A program made the position numbers and the translations under genes. Below are positions 33,121 to 41,240 of a stretch of 64,000 nucleotides of DNA, piece after piece. Position 1 is the first letter of the stretch. Every line of letters begins with the position of its first letter. A model generated the notes under the pieces. It was not told the DNA's origin. It did not search any database and saw only the letters and a program-made list of their open reading frames with translations. This DNA is from Nitrospirota bacterium (GTDB taxonomy: Bacteria; Nitrospirota; JACRHJ01): contig JACRHJ010000006.1 in assembly GCA_016212105.1 (NCBI GenBank), positions 1 through 64,000 of the forward strand, given 5' to 3'.

Positions 33121-34422
33121 TCAGGCGGCGCCCGCGGCCCTCGTGCCCGCGGCCTCCGCCCTCACGTCGTCGAACTCCCTGTGCGCGGAGGCCTCGGCCT
33201 TCCGGCATGCGTTGTACAGCCTGTCGTACTCCCTCTCGACCAGACCGACCAGGTGCCGGTCCAGCTTCCTGACGGACGACATCCTCGACATAAGGTCGTG
33301 CGCGTCGCCGCGCGGCATCGCCGGCCGGTAGGGCCTGTCCTGCATCAGCGCGGAGAACACGTCCGCGACCGCGAGTATCCTTGAGCCGAGCGGTATGACG
33401 TCGCCCACGTGGTGGAACGGGTAGCCCGTGCCGTCGAGGCACTCGTGGTGGAAAGACGCCCAGGCGTTGACGGCCTCCATCACCGGGTCCATCCCGCTTA
33501 TCGTGCTCAGGACCCTGTGCGTATGGTAGACGTGGCACTTCATTATGTCGCGCTCCTGCTTGTCCAGCGGGCCCGGCTTGTCGAGCACCTCGACCGGCAC
33601 CGCGAGCTTGCCCAGGTCGTGGAGGTTGCCCGCCGTCCTTATCATCCGGCACTCGTACTCGGAGAAGCCCGTCATCCGCGCAAGCTCCTCCGAGACCGCC
33701 GCGACGCTCTTGGAGTGAGCGGCCGTGTGCGTGCTCCTGAAGTCTATTATCTTCCTGAACATCTCCGAGAACTTGAGCAGCATCCCGAGGTCGAGTTCCT
33801 CGTTCCATGCCACGCCGCCGCTCTTTATGTCGAGTATGCCGTCCTCCATGTACATCGAGTCGAGCCAGAAGAACTCCCTGGCCGAGACCCGCATGAACGC
33901 GTCCACCACGTCCGGGTGGAACATGTTGCCCTTCTCCCGCAGTATCGCGTCGCGCACGCCGTCCACCTGCGTCAGGACGTGGCCCCGGTTGTCCAGCAGG
34001 ACGGCCGCCCTGTCCGCAAGGTGTATTATGTGGCCGCCGAGTGGCACCGGCTTCCCCTTGTACTCGCTCCCGTTGCCGTGGTCCCAGGGGATGTGGTGGC
34101 ACCTTATCATCCGGGCCGCCTGCCGGAAAGGCGTGAAGTCTTTAAGGAGCAGGTACCCGAGTTCCGCGTGCTTCTGAAGGCCGGTGGCGTTGAACGTCAT
34201 CTCGAATCGCTCGTTGAACGAGACCGCGCCGATGTCGTGCAGGGCGGAGGCTATGGCCAGGTCGCTCATCTCGCTGTCGGGCAGGCCCATCTCGTCGGCT
34301 ATCTTCCCGGCGAAGCCCGTTACCTGCCTGTGGTGGTTGACCACGAACTGGTTCACCAGGTCGAGCGCGGACGAAAGGCCCATGATGACCCGCGAGAGCT
34401 TTATGTGGGGGTGCGCTATCAT
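33121..34422 (-). CDS. Tandem HD / HD-GYP protein
   Basis: 433 aa from the ATG at 34422; the track's extra 22 residues lie upstream of the ribosome site. There are two HD modules. The first (about 15-165) keeps His and the ALHDIG pair but has HHIPWDHGNG where HD-GYP enzymes have HHExxDGxGYP, so it is degenerate. The second (about 215-400) is intact: THTAAHSKSVA, NLHDLGKLAVP, HHECLDGTGYP and RILAVADVFSAL. It probably degrades cyclic di-GMP, with the first module acting as a regulator. It lies between the ODP-like gene and the kinase with 20-bp gaps. Confidence 0.88.
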   Translation of the reverse strand: MIAHPHIKLSRVIMGLSSALDLVNQFVVNHHRQVTGFAGKIADEMGLPDSEMSDLAIASALHDIGAVSFNERFEMTFNATGLQKHAELGYLLLKDFTPFRQAARMIRCHHIPWDHGNGSEYKGKPVPLGGHIIHLADRAAVLLDNRGHVLTQVDGVRDAILREKGNMFHPDVVDAFMRVSAREFFWLDSMYMEDGILDIKSGGVAWNEELDLGMLLKFSEMFRKIIDFRSTHTAAHSKSVAAVSEELARMTGFSEYECRMIRTAGNLHDLGKLAVPVEVLDKPGPLDKQERDIMKCHVYHTHRVLSTISGMDPVMEAVNAWASFHHECLDGTGYPFHHVGDVIPLGSRILAVADVFSALMQDRPYRPAMPRGDAHDLMSRMSSVRKLDRHLVGLVEREYDRLYNACRKAEASAHREFDDVRAEAAGTRAAGAA

Positions 34423-34442
34423 AGTGCCGCCTGCTTTCTTGC

Positions 34443-35192
34443 TTACGCGGGCACCGGGAACGAGTCTCCCATGATGTCCACGCCGCATTCAAGGCCGTCT
34501 ATCCAGTCTATGAACCTCACGGACAGCTCCCGCGTCGGGAAGACCGCGCCGTGCTGCGGGGCTATCATCTCGATGTCGAGCGTCCGGGCGGTCTTCGCCC
34601 ACATCTTCAGCGCCTTGGTCGCAGGCATGTACCTCTTGTGGAAGCCCTCCATGTACTGGACGTGCGAGTCGAAGTCCTCGACCTTCGAGTAGGTCTGGCC
34701 GAGCGAGGCCCCGAGGTCGCCCGTGTAAAATATCTTAGAGACCGGGTCGTAGACGTGGAAGTTCCCGCAGGAGTGCAGGAAGTGGGCCGGTATGAACTTC
34801 AGCGGCGAGCCGCCGAGCGAGATGGTCAGCCCCTCGTCCGGTATCGGCTTAATGCGTTCGGTCACCTTCTCGTCCACGCCGAAGTGCGGTATGAACCGCA
34901 TCCAGAGCGCGGACAGGTATGCCTGCGCGTCCGTGACCATCAGCCAGCCGTTCGCGGCGGCGATGATGTCCGGGTCCTGGTGGCTGAAGAAGACGTGCTT
35001 CAGGTCGTTTATCTTCATCACGCCGGGAAGCTGGGAGAAGAGCTTCGTGTAGACCTTGTGGCCGCCCGGGTCGAGTACGATGCCCTCGTTTCCGTGGAAT
35101 ATTACGTGCTGGTTGGCCTGCACCATCTGGCCCGAGGTGAGGTCGTCGAAGAAGACGTTCTTGTGCTCACCTTTGTCGTATAGGGAAATCAT
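34443..35192 (-). CDS. ODP-like metallo-beta-lactamase-fold diiron protein
   Basis: 249 aa with only the metallo-beta-lactamase half of a flavodiiron protein. The ligand motif is FFSHQDPDIIAA (His71, Asp73, Asp75), followed by His in LHSCGNFHVYDP, Asp in YTGDLGAS and His in APQHGAVF. This matches my memory of the oxygen-binding diiron protein (ODP) family, reported in spirochaete chemotaxis as an oxygen sensor rather than a reductase; the first motif has changed from HxExDH. It lies between a roadblock gene and the HD-GYP gene, so oxygen sensing for cyclic-di-GMP signalling is the natural inference. No flavodoxin domain is present. Confidence 0.85.
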   Translation of the reverse strand: MISLYDKGEHKNVFFDDLTSGQMVQANQHVIFHGNEGIVLDPGGHKVYTKLFSQLPGVMKINDLKHVFFSHQDPDIIAAANGWLMVTDAQAYLSALWMRFIPHFGVDEKVTERIKPIPDEGLTISLGGSPLKFIPAHFLHSCGNFHVYDPVSKIFYTGDLGASLGQTYSKVEDFDSHVQYMEGFHKRYMPATKALKMWAKTARTLDIEMIAPQHGAVFPTRELSVRFIDWIDGLECGVDIMGDSFPVPA

Positions 35193-35221
35193 TTAAACAC
35201 CTCGTCTTGTTGGGGGGTAGG

Positions 35222-35590
35222 TCATGACAACAGGTTCTTCGTCTCCTCCGCGGCCTTGCCGAGGTCGAAGAATATAAGCCCGAGCTTCGCGTCCTTCCGG
35301 GCCATCGCGATGAGCACCGCATGCGGGCCCGCGTGCATGGACAGGAAGTAGCCGTTGTCGCCCTTGACGTAGAGCTGCTCGAGGTTGCCCCTCTTCAGCT
35401 CGACCGATATGCGCTCGCCCATGGACAGCATCGCCGCGCTCATCGCGGCTATCATGCCCTCCTCGACCGACTGCGGGAGCGAGCTTGCTATGATAAGCCC
35501 GTCCTCGGATACCACGGCGCACGCCTCTATGTCGCTGGAGCTTGCCTGAAGCCGCGCCAGCGTCTTGTTCAGCTCTTCAATCCTTGACAT
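35222..35590 (-). CDS. Roadblock/LC7-domain protein (MglB-like)
   Basis: 122 aa consisting of a single roadblock/LC7 domain: a first helix MSRIEELNKTLARL, the strand IEACAVVSEDGLIIASSLP, the hairpin LEQLYVKGDNGYFLSMHAG, and the strand AVLIAMARKDAKLG. Homologues such as MglB regulate small GTPases; others act as dimeric platforms. No Ras-like GTPase gene lies in the window, so its partner is probably the ParA-like protein or another member of this locus. It is the first gene of the operon, with the ODP-like gene 29 bp downstream. Confidence 0.88.
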   Translation of the reverse strand: MSRIEELNKTLARLQASSSDIEACAVVSEDGLIIASSLPQSVEEGMIAAMSAAMLSMGERISVELKRGNLEQLYVKGDNGYFLSMHAGPHAVLIAMARKDAKLGLIFFDLGKAAEETKNLLS

Positions 35591-35791
35591 TGTCGTCCTC
35601 CTTGTGGATGTGGAACACTGACTTCTTCATGGTGTCCTGGCAATCGGAGCCTGCCGTACCGGCGGCCTCCATATCGGATTATAGTCGTCCTGTTAACGAC
35701 AGATGATAACCGCATGAAGCCCTATTGTCAATAGGTTTAATAAGTTATTCGCAAACTGTCAAGTCACAACATCAGGCCAACCGCCGGCTGG
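35591..35791. other. Intergenic region upstream of the signalling operon
   Basis: This 201-bp gap between the cbb3 assembly genes and the roadblock gene is moderately AT-rich and must hold the operon's promoter. CCTCCTTG near 35596 is the ribosome site of the roadblock gene. No confident -35/-10 pair, operator or repeat was found. Confidence 0.45.
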
Positions 35792-36490
35792 CTACCAGAA
35801 TATCCAGTGCGGTACGATGCCGCTGGATGCCAGCCCGCGCAGGAACGCCTGCACGCCAAGGAGTATGACCATCGCCGCCGCGAGCCTGTATATCCTGTCC
35901 TTCAGGCGGCCTGTCAGGTACGATGAGAAGAACCCGAAGCCCGCCATCGCGGGCACTGTGCCGAGCCCGAATACGGTCATAAGCGTGAACCCCTGCCAGA
36001 AGCCGCCGGACGAGGCCGCCTTTATCTCCATCGTGTACGACAGGCCGCAGGGCACAAGGCCTAGTAGCAGGCCGAGAGGGAGCATGGACAGCGGCCCGCC
36101 CGAGCCGACGAGGCTCCTGAACGCGGACCGGAACGCGCCAAGCCCGGTAAGCCCCGAGGAGTCGAGCGCGTCCCGACGCCCGAGCACGCCCATGAGGTTC
36201 AGGCCCATCAGCACCATGAAGAAACCCGCGACGATGAGCGCGAGCCCCTGCACGCCTTTTATGCGGCCCGCCGCCTCGACGAACGAGCCCACCCAGCCCA
36301 TGAATCCGCCGACCAGGCTGTAGGTCAGGATGCGGCCCATGTTGTACGTCAGGTGCGCATACCAGTTGGACGTCCCGCCGGAGGCCTCGACCGAGTACAT
36401 CAGGACGAAGCCGCCGCACATGCCGATGCAGTGCGCGCCGCCGAGGAACCCGGTGGTCAGGACGGCCAGGTATTCGGTCACGGGCGGCAT
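35792..36490 (-). CDS. TauE/SafE-UreH-like membrane protein of the cbb3 assembly cluster
   Basis: 232 aa and about six membrane helices. The N-terminal motif GGAHCIGMCGG is typical of the UreH-like (DsbD-type transmembrane) family found beside ccoGHIS genes. Such proteins are thought to help copper or haem delivery to cbb3 oxidase. The start abuts the stop of the upstream lipoprotein gene with no gap (TAGATG), so the two are coupled. It is the distal gene of the cbb3 assembly block. Substrate unknown. Confidence 0.82.
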   Translation of the reverse strand: MPPVTEYLAVLTTGFLGGAHCIGMCGGFVLMYSVEASGGTSNWYAHLTYNMGRILTYSLVGGFMGWVGSFVEAAGRIKGVQGLALIVAGFFMVLMGLNLMGVLGRRDALDSSGLTGLGAFRSAFRSLVGSGGPLSMLPLGLLLGLVPCGLSYTMEIKAASSGGFWQGFTLMTVFGLGTVPAMAGFGFFSSYLTGRLKDRIYRLAAAMVILLGVQAFLRGLASSGIVPHWIFW

Positions 36491-36931
36491 CTACTTGTCT
36501 ACCGCGTCGAACCTGAACTCGCTGGCAGCGGTCGAGCATTCGTGCGTGACCTCGACCTTCGCGAGCCAGCCGCCGCCCATCGTGAGAATGCCCTTGCCCT
36601 CGTAGACGCCCGGCGCGGTCTCCGCGAGGACAGGCCTGTTCTCGCCGTGGTACATGCCCGGCATAGAGAGGTCGAGCATTACTGTCGCGCCGGGCAACGG
36701 CTTGCCGTCCGCGCCGGTTACGTTTATGGTGAACGCGGTGTCCTTGAGCGCGACCGGCGGGTCCGGGGCGTACTTGAGGGCTATAGTGGCCGCAAGCGGC
36801 GCCGAGGCGGGCGCCGGGGCCTCGGCCGCCGCCGGGGCCGCCTGCTCGGGCTCCTTGGCCTTGCAGCCTGTGAATGCGAGAGTCAGCGTGAGTATGGCCG
36901 CGAGCGCGGCCGATGCGGCTGTCTTTTTCAT
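36491..36931 (-). CDS. FixH/YtkA-like lipoprotein of the cbb3 cluster
   Basis: 146 aa with a signal peptide and lipobox LAFTGC (Cys about 23), an Ala/Pro-rich linker, and a beta-sandwich domain (FTINVTGADGKPLPGATV...DLSMPGMYHGENRP then GVYEGKGILTMGGGWLAKVEV). The domain matches YtkA/FixH-type proteins and contains Met and His that could hold copper. Classical CcoH has an N-terminal membrane helix; here it is replaced by a lipid anchor. It lies between ccoS and the UreH-like gene, where ccoH is often found. A role in cbb3 maturation is inferred. Confidence 0.78.
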   Translation of the reverse strand: MKKTAASAALAAILTLTLAFTGCKAKEPEQAAPAAAEAPAPASAPLAATIALKYAPDPPVALKDTAFTINVTGADGKPLPGATVMLDLSMPGMYHGENRPVLAETAPGVYEGKGILTMGGGWLAKVEVTHECSTAASEFRFDAVDK

Positions 36932-36944
36932 CTGGTTACCTCTT

Positions 36945-37086
36945 CTCTTATGTAGGGGCGGGTCCCTGTGCCCGCCCTTCTTAAAATGCGCCCGATGAAT
37001 CGGGCAGCTACAACCGACAAACAGATTCTTCGCTTCGCTCAGAATACCAAGGCAAAGAGGGCGGGCACGGGGACCCGCCCCTACAT
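36945..37086. repeat. Nested repeat: GGGCGGGTCCC arms enclosing CTTCGCTCAGAAT
   Basis: GTAGGGGCGGGTCCCTGTGCCCGCCC and its inverse GGGCGGGCACGGGGACCCGCCCCTAC flank GATGAATCGGGCAGCTACAAC and GATTCTTCGCTTCGCTCAGAAT. This makes a long imperfect inverted repeat, about 140 bp overall, downstream of ccoS. Confidence 0.65.
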
Positions 37087-37089
37087 TAA

Positions 37090-37284
37090 CTACTTATCGT
37101 CCTTATCCTCCTTCTTCCCCCCGCCGCCATCCCGCCGCACCTCGTCGTCGTCGTCCAGCATGCGGTGCTTGGGCCCCTCGATGTCGTCGAACTGGCCGGT
37201 CTTTACCGCCCACATGAATATGAGCCAGGCGGCCAGGCCGAACGCGAGGGATATGATTATCAGCGGGACCATCGAGTCGAGCAT
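37090..37284 (-). CDS. ccoS: CcoS-like cbb3 oxidase assembly protein
   Basis: 64 aa, visible at the end of a longer shadow ORF in the track. It reads MLDSMVPLIIISLAFGLAAW, one membrane helix, then VKTGQFDDIEGPKHRML, the classic CcoS motif, and an acidic/basic tail. CcoS is needed to insert haems into CcoN. Its ATG overlaps the ccoI stop (TGATG), as in many cco operons. Confidence 0.92.
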   Translation of the reverse strand: MLDSMVPLIIISLAFGLAAWLIFMWAVKTGQFDDIEGPKHRMLDDDDEVRRDGGGGKKEDKDDK

Positions 37285-39764
37285 CAGAGTGGTATCCTTT
37301 TTATCCTGAGTGAGTTGCCGACGACGCTCACGGACGACAGCGCCATCGCCGCCGCCGCGACGATGGGAGAGACTATCCCCGCCGCCGCGAGCGGGAGCGA
37401 CATGACGTTGTAGAAGAACGCCCAGAACAGGTTCTGGTATATGATGCGGAAGCCGCGCTTCGCGAGCGTCAGGGCGGCCGCCACGCCGAGCGGGCTGTCG
37501 CCGAGCAGCACGACGTCCGCCGACTCTATGGCGATGTCCGAGCCGCGCCCGACGGCGAAGCCGACGTCGGCCGCCGAAAGCGCGGGTGCGTCGTTGATGC
37601 CGTCTCCTACGACAGCCACCGAGCGGCGCCCGGCTTTCAGGCGCTTCACCAATGCGGCCTTGTCCGCGGGGGACTGTCCTGAGTACACCTCGTCCACGCC
37701 GCATAAGTCCGCTATCGCCTTTGCCGTGCGTTCGTTGTCACCGGTAACGAGGAGGGTGCGCACCCCCATCGCCCTGAGCCGCCTCACCGACTCCGGAGAG
37801 TCCGCGCGCACCTCGTCCGCGATCGCGATTATGCCGATGCAGACGCCCGCGTGCGAGGCGAACACCACTGTGTTGCCAGCCGCCTCCAGCCGCTCCGCCT
37901 CGCCGGTTAAAAAGTCCGGGACGGCTACACCGCACGAGACAAGGAGCGGCCGCTTCCCGACGACCGCGACCTCGCCCCCGACGGATGACGAGCAGCCCTC
38001 GCCGGGGAACGCGGTATAGCCGATGCGGGCCGGGAGCGGAAGCCCTCCCGACACGGCTGCGTTGTATATAGCCCTGCCCACCGGGTGCTCGGAGGCCTCC
38101 TCGGCGGATGCCGCGACGGACAGCACGCGGGCGGAGTCCGCGCCATCCGCCGGGACGACGTCCTGTACCGTCATCCGGCCGTGCGTAAGCGTCCCGGTCT
38201 TGTCGAAGATGACCGTGTCCACGCGCTTCATCCGTTCGAGGACGTCGCCGCCTTTTACGAGTATCCCACGCGAGGCCGCGACCCCGGTGCAGACCAGGAC
38301 CGCGGTCGGAGTCGCCAGGCCGAGTGCGCACGGGCATGCGATTACAAGCACAGTGATGGCGTTCACCAGCGCGGGCGTGAAGCCTCCGGCTGCGGCAAAC
38401 CAGTACCAGTAGGAAAACGTAGCCGCGCCCATTATCAGGACGAGCGGCACGAAGACAGAGGATACCCTGTCCGCGAGCCTCTGCACCGGCGCGCGGTTCG
38501 CCTGGGCGTCGTCCACGAGCCGGATAATCTGGGACAGGACGGACTCGGCCCCGACGGCAGTGACCGCGAATATAATACCGCCCTCGATGTTCATCGTCGC
38601 CCCGGTGACGGCGTCGCCCGGGGCCTTGCCGGCAGGCTTCGACTCGCCGGTTATCATCGACTCGTCCACGGAGGTGACGCCCTCGGTCACGTAACCGTCG
38701 GCGGGAATGCGCTCGCCGGGCCGGACCTCGACCAGGTCTCCGCGCACGACCTCCGAAAGCGCGACCATGGTACGCACGCCGTCCCGGACGACCCGCGCCT
38801 CCTTGGGCGCGAGGCTGTACAGCCGGGCGACCGCGTCCGAGGCCCGCCGCCTCGCCTGGTTCTCGAATATCCGGCCGAGCAGGATGAGCGTTATGATCAT
38901 CGACGAGGTGTCGAAGTAGACCTCGCCGGACGTAAGCACGGCGTAGATGCTGTAGAAGTACGCGCTGCCCGCGCCCATAGTGATGAGCGCGTCCATGCCC
39001 GGCGCGCCCGCGCGTATGCTCCGTACCGCCCCGGAGACGAACGGCCAGCCGCAGTAAAACAGCACCGGCGTCGCCATCGCCCAGGACAGGAGGCCGAGCA
39101 GGAACTTGGGCCCGGGCTCGATGCCCTGGAAGTAGCCCGCGTAAAGCGCCGTCGTGTAAAGCATAAGGTTCATCGAGAAGAAGGCGGCCGTGCCGAACCT
39201 CAGGAGCAGGTCGCGGCCCTCCCTCGCCGCGAGCGCCTCGGACTCCTTCTGCTCGTAAGGCCTGGCGAGGTAGCCTATCGAGCGCACCCTCGCCATTATG
39301 TCCTTAGCCGAGGTTACGGCCGGGTCCCACGATACGGCCGCCCGGTGCGTGCCGTAGTTGACGCGCGCGGACACGACGCCTGGCGTCCTCTCCAGCGTCT
39401 TCTCGTTAAGCCAGACGCAGGAGGCGCAGCGTATGCCCTCTATGAAGAACGTCTCCTCGGCGAGGCCGTCCTCGGAGAGGACCGGCCTTGCGTCCGGCTC
39501 CGCATGCTCGCCCGTGTCGAATACGCCCTTGGGGACTCCGGGGGAACACCACTGCCTGTTCCTGTAGAAGTCGCCGAGGCCGGACTCGACTATCATGCTG
39601 TAAATCCCCTTGCACCCGCCGCAACAAAAGACGCGGGGCGTCCCGTCCACGGTGTCGTACACCTCCTCGCCCTTCCGGACCGGGAGGCCGCAGTGGTCGC
39701 AGTGGTCGCAGACGAGCGCGGCCGGGGCCGCGGTTGTGTCTATATGCTGTTCTAAAGTAGCCAT
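37284..39764 (-). CDS. ccoI: CcoI copper-transporting P1B-type ATPase
   Basis: 826 aa from the ATG at 39764. The N-terminus has a CDHCDHCGLPV/FCCGGCKGIY metal-binding module and an HMA-like domain with IRCASCVWLNEKTL. A set of about eight membrane helices includes the CPC translocation motif (VIACPCALGLATPTA). Phosphorylation DKTGTLT and hinge GDGINDAPALSAAD are intact. It supplies copper for CuB of the cbb3 oxidase; homologues are called CtpA, CopA2 or FixI. It is coupled to ccoS and lies about 107 bp downstream of ccoG, with a repeat between them. Confidence 0.95.
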   Translation of the reverse strand: MATLEQHIDTTAAPAALVCDHCDHCGLPVRKGEEVYDTVDGTPRVFCCGGCKGIYSMIVESGLGDFYRNRQWCSPGVPKGVFDTGEHAEPDARPVLSEDGLAEETFFIEGIRCASCVWLNEKTLERTPGVVSARVNYGTHRAAVSWDPAVTSAKDIMARVRSIGYLARPYEQKESEALAAREGRDLLLRFGTAAFFSMNLMLYTTALYAGYFQGIEPGPKFLLGLLSWAMATPVLFYCGWPFVSGAVRSIRAGAPGMDALITMGAGSAYFYSIYAVLTSGEVYFDTSSMIITLILLGRIFENQARRRASDAVARLYSLAPKEARVVRDGVRTMVALSEVVRGDLVEVRPGERIPADGYVTEGVTSVDESMITGESKPAGKAPGDAVTGATMNIEGGIIFAVTAVGAESVLSQIIRLVDDAQANRAPVQRLADRVSSVFVPLVLIMGAATFSYWYWFAAAGGFTPALVNAITVLVIACPCALGLATPTAVLVCTGVAASRGILVKGGDVLERMKRVDTVIFDKTGTLTHGRMTVQDVVPADGADSARVLSVAASAEEASEHPVGRAIYNAAVSGGLPLPARIGYTAFPGEGCSSSVGGEVAVVGKRPLLVSCGVAVPDFLTGEAERLEAAGNTVVFASHAGVCIGIIAIADEVRADSPESVRRLRAMGVRTLLVTGDNERTAKAIADLCGVDEVYSGQSPADKAALVKRLKAGRRSVAVVGDGINDAPALSAADVGFAVGRGSDIAIESADVVLLGDSPLGVAAALTLAKRGFRIIYQNLFWAFFYNVMSLPLAAAGIVSPIVAAAAMALSSVSVVGNSLRIKRIPL

Positions 39765-39782
39765 TGAACCTCTGGACCAGAA

Positions 39783-39863
39783 GCAAGTCCCGCTTTCTTG
39801 TAAGAAAGCGGCCAAAGAACTTTTAAAAGTTTTTGGGCCGCCTTTTTACAAAAAGGCGGGGGT
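39783..39863. repeat. Two short-form hairpin repeats back to back
   Basis: GTCCCGCTTTCTTGTAAGAAAGCGGCCAAAGAACTT and AAGTTTTTGGGCCGCCTTTTTACAAAAAGGCGGGGG are adjacent short-form copies in opposite orientation. They fill the gap between ccoG and ccoI and could form two hairpins or one cruciform. Confidence 0.75.
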
Positions 39864-39871
39864 ATATGTTC

Positions 39872-41101
39872 TTACGGACAGAAGAAGCTCGTCCGCGCCT
39901 CGGCCGCCGCGCCGGACTTCGGGTCCGTCGCGGAGATAACTATCCTGACCGGTGTCTTTCCGGTGACTCCGGCCGGTGCTTTTACGAACACGGCCATCGT
40001 CCTTCGCCCGTTGCCGGCGACCGTTACCGGGTTCTCCGGCGCGGCAAGTATCGCGCCGTCCATCCCGGATACGGAGAGCGAGAGCGAGACGTCCGCGCCG
40101 CCCCTGTTTGCCAGCTCCAGGCGGTACGGAGCGACCCTGCCCCCGTCCGGCGCGACGCGGCATGCGGCGCCGGAGAGCCTGACCGCGCTTACCTCGACGT
40201 CCGGACTGCCCGAGTACACAGCCGCGGTCAGGACGCCGACGCCGGCGATGACCGCCGTGAGCGCGATCGACTTGAACGTCAGCGCGTCCCGGAAACGCCC
40301 CGTGGGCGTCCCGAACATGTAGCCAACCAGCGAGGTCCCGCCCTTCCTCGACTTGACCTTCACGCAGGCGTCTATGCAGCGCGCGCACCCTACGCACTGC
40401 ACCTGCGGCCCCGCCTTGATGTCTATACCTGTCGGGCACGCCCTGACGCAGAGGTCGCAGCCCATGCAGTCGTCCCTGCGGGACGTATCGAACCCGATAG
40501 TCAGGCTGTGGCTGTCCATCAGGACGTCCTGCATCTTCGCGTAGGGGCATATGGTAGCGCAGAACCTCCGCCCGAGCAGCTCGAACTGGAGCATCAGCGC
40601 CGCCCAGAATACGCCGACACACCAGACGGTCAGCCGCCCAACCTCGCCCCGCATCAGACCCGGCAACATCTCGTATGGCGAGACGAAGTACCAGGTCAGG
40701 TTGACCGATACGAGCAGCGCGAGCGCCGCGAGGAACAGGTGGTACACAGCCCTGCGCGCATACCCGGAAGCGGAAGGGGCCTTGCCACCGACTGACAAGG
40801 CCCCCTTTACTATGTCTACTATCTCCATCAGCGCGGTCTGCGGGCAAAGCCAGCCGCACCAGACCCTGCCGAATACCAGCGTTACGGTTATCACGCCGAG
40901 CAGGAACAGGAGCGAGCCGACCAGAAGTATGAAGTACTCCCCGGCCGCGAGCGTGGCCCCGAAGAAGAACAGCCTGAACGTCGGGACGTCGAACCGGAGC
41001 GCGCTCTCCCCGCCGAGCCTGACGAAAGGCAGGCCGACAACGAGCGCGGCCTGGACCGCCACCGCCGCCTTCCGCCACCTCTGGATGCCGGGGGATCTCA
41101 T
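39872..41101 (-). CDS. ccoG: CcoG iron-sulfur membrane protein (cbb3 assembly)
   Basis: 409 aa with about five membrane helices (CGWLCPQTALMEIVDIVKG in the second loop) and two ferredoxin-like clusters, DDCMGCDLCVRACPTGIDI and VQCVGCARCIDACVKVKS. A C-terminal Ig-like FixG domain (about 290-409) lies outside. CcoG is a cupric reductase that provides Cu(I) to the oxidase assembly path. The position between ccoP and ccoI is standard. The longer frame on the same strand in the track is a shadow. Confidence 0.94.
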   Translation of the reverse strand: MRSPGIQRWRKAAVAVQAALVVGLPFVRLGGESALRFDVPTFRLFFFGATLAAGEYFILLVGSLLFLLGVITVTLVFGRVWCGWLCPQTALMEIVDIVKGALSVGGKAPSASGYARRAVYHLFLAALALLVSVNLTWYFVSPYEMLPGLMRGEVGRLTVWCVGVFWAALMLQFELLGRRFCATICPYAKMQDVLMDSHSLTIGFDTSRRDDCMGCDLCVRACPTGIDIKAGPQVQCVGCARCIDACVKVKSRKGGTSLVGYMFGTPTGRFRDALTFKSIALTAVIAGVGVLTAAVYSGSPDVEVSAVRLSGAACRVAPDGGRVAPYRLELANRGGADVSLSLSVSGMDGAILAAPENPVTVAGNGRRTMAVFVKAPAGVTGKTPVRIVISATDPKSGAAAEARTSFFCP

Positions 41102-41196
41102 AAAGTCCCGCCTTCTTGTAAGGGTGGCCCCACCGCTTAGGCGAGGTCGTATCGAGCCTTAGCGCGGGGCGGTACGGCCCAAGAACTTCTATTCCA
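41102..41196. repeat. Long-form repeat element, copy 3
   Basis: AAGTCCCGCCTTCTTGTAAGGG...CCACCGCTTAGGCGAGG...GAGCCTTAGCGCGGGGCGG...CCCAAGAACTTC has the same ends and core as the copies at 20.7 and 30.3 kb. It lies between ccoP and ccoG. Confidence 0.8.
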
Positions 41197-41240
41197 TTTA
41201 ACTCCCCTCCCCTCGCGGGAGGGGCTGGGGGAGGGGGATA

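Noticed and set aside
33101-34102. N-terminal extension of the 937-aa ORF in the track
   Set aside because: The extension reads through the HD-GYP gene in another frame and has low-complexity Arg/Gly composition; the true start with a ribosome site is at 33100.
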